DNA of 7,081 bases, taken from NCBI GenBank assembly GCA_003818675.1, contig RPPD01000111.1, forward strand, positions 1-7,081, written 5' to 3'. Position 1 is the stretch's first letter, and every line of letters begins with the position of its first letter. Below the pieces are notes generated by a model, which was not told the origin of the DNA, did not search any database, and saw only the letters and a list, made by a program, of their open reading frames with translations. Position numbers and translations under genes: made by a program. Origin of the DNA: Spirochaetaceae bacterium (GTDB lineage: Bacteria > Spirochaetota > Spirochaetia > SZUA-6 > RPPD01). Shown piece by piece: positions 6,606 through 7,081 of the stretch.

Positions 6606-7081
6606 TTACAAAAGTTCAGTGGCAAGCTCGGCCAGATCGCTCCTCTCGGAGCGAAGAAGTGTCACATGCCCATAAATGGGTTGCCCCTTGAAAGCTTCCA
6701 CCAGATAGGAAAGCCCATTGGAGCCGGAATCCAGGTAAGGACTGTCTATCTGGTATGGATCACCTGTGAGAACAACCTTTGTCCCCTTTCCTGCCCTGCT
6801 GACTATTGTTTTGATCTCGTGCGGAGAGAGGTTCTGCGCCTCGTCAATAATAATATATTGCGAAGGCAAGGAGCGACCGCGTATATGGGAAAGTGCCTCA
6901 AGCTCAATGAAATTGTTCTGGAAAAGATGGTCTATGTTTTTAAGATTTGGTTTCTTGTAAACACTTAAAATATATTCCAGGTTGTCAAAAAGCGGCTGCA
7001 TCCAGTGCGAGAGCTTCTCCGCCTTGGCGCCAGGCAGATAGCCTATGTCCTTGCCCACTGGGATCACTGGCCTTGAAACCA
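6606..7081 (-). CDS. phoH: PhoH-family ATPase, C-terminal part (runs off right edge)
   Basis: The last 157 residues of a P-loop ATPase of the PhoH family, probably the PhoH2 (PIN-PhoH, YlaK-like) branch. The visible part begins VSRPVIPVGKDIGYLPG, a hallmark of that branch. It then has KAEKLSHWMQPLFDNLEYI, the Walker B motif IIIDEAQN (DEAQN at residues 79-83 of the fragment) and VVLTGDPYQIDSPYLD, followed by GHVTLLRSERSDLAELATELL at the C-terminus. The Walker A motif and any N-terminal PIN nuclease domain lie beyond position 7081. Characterised PhoH2 proteins are reported as RNA-unwinding and RNA-cleaving enzymes. An apparent GTG start at 7067 is not the real start, because the frame stays open to the window edge and the conserved motif begins before it. 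The MBL-fold gene follows in the same direction. Confidence 0.93.
   Translation of the reverse strand, partial: VSRPVIPVGKDIGYLPGAKAEKLSHWMQPLFDNLEYILSVYKKPNLKNIDHLFQNNFIELEALSHIRGRSLPSQYIIIDEAQNLSPHEIKTIVSRAGKGTKVVLTGDPYQIDSPYLDSGSNGLSYLVEAFKGQPIYGHVTLLRSERSDLAELATELL

Noticed and set aside
6135..6968. A 277-codon plus-strand open frame
   Set aside because: It is antisense to the MBL-fold gene and the phoH-family gene, both of which have intact family motifs, so it is a shadow.

Overview
The window looks like a chromosomal segment of a Gram-negative-type bacterium; almost everything is read from the minus strand. The best lineage clue is the elongation factor G. It is of the spirochaete/planctomycete/deltaproteobacterial, mitochondrial-like subtype (spdEFG1), with [14 protein letters not shown] where the ordinary bacterial factor has HIDAGKTTTTERIL. 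A two-membrane envelope is suggested by a protein with a signal peptide and by a sensor kinase whose sensory domain lies outside the membrane. I cannot name the genus. No tRNA, rRNA, CRISPR array or recognisable insertion sequence is visible.

Layout from left to right. Positions 1-1741 hold a two-component pair resembling ChvG/ChvI: an OmpR-type response regulator followed, with a 1-base overlap, by a membrane histidine kinase that runs off the left edge. Positions 1742-2026 are an AT-richer divergent intergenic region with a 19-bp-arm inverted repeat and a 17-bp operator-like dyad. Positions 2027-2332 hold the only plus-strand gene, a small two-helix membrane protein. Converging on it, 4 bases away, is a small cysteine-containing ORF (2337-2642). 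Positions 2752-5563 hold fusA and, 16 bases after it, a RecA-like P-loop ATPase of unknown role. Positions 5564-5843 contain a good sigma70-type promoter that would give fusA a leader of about 150 nt. Positions 5844-7081 hold a secreted metallo-beta-lactamase-fold protein, preceded by the C-terminal part of a PhoH-family ATPase that enters from the right edge.

How the genes work together. Three transcription units on the minus strand seem likely: PhoH then the MBL-fold protein; fusA then the ATPase, possibly with the small Cys ORF; and the regulator then the kinase. The tight coupling of an uncharacterised ATPase to a translocation factor is the most interesting context, because it may mark an accessory factor for translation. 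The inverted repeat near 1938-1989 is the most striking non-coding structure. I found no convincing defence system or mobile element.
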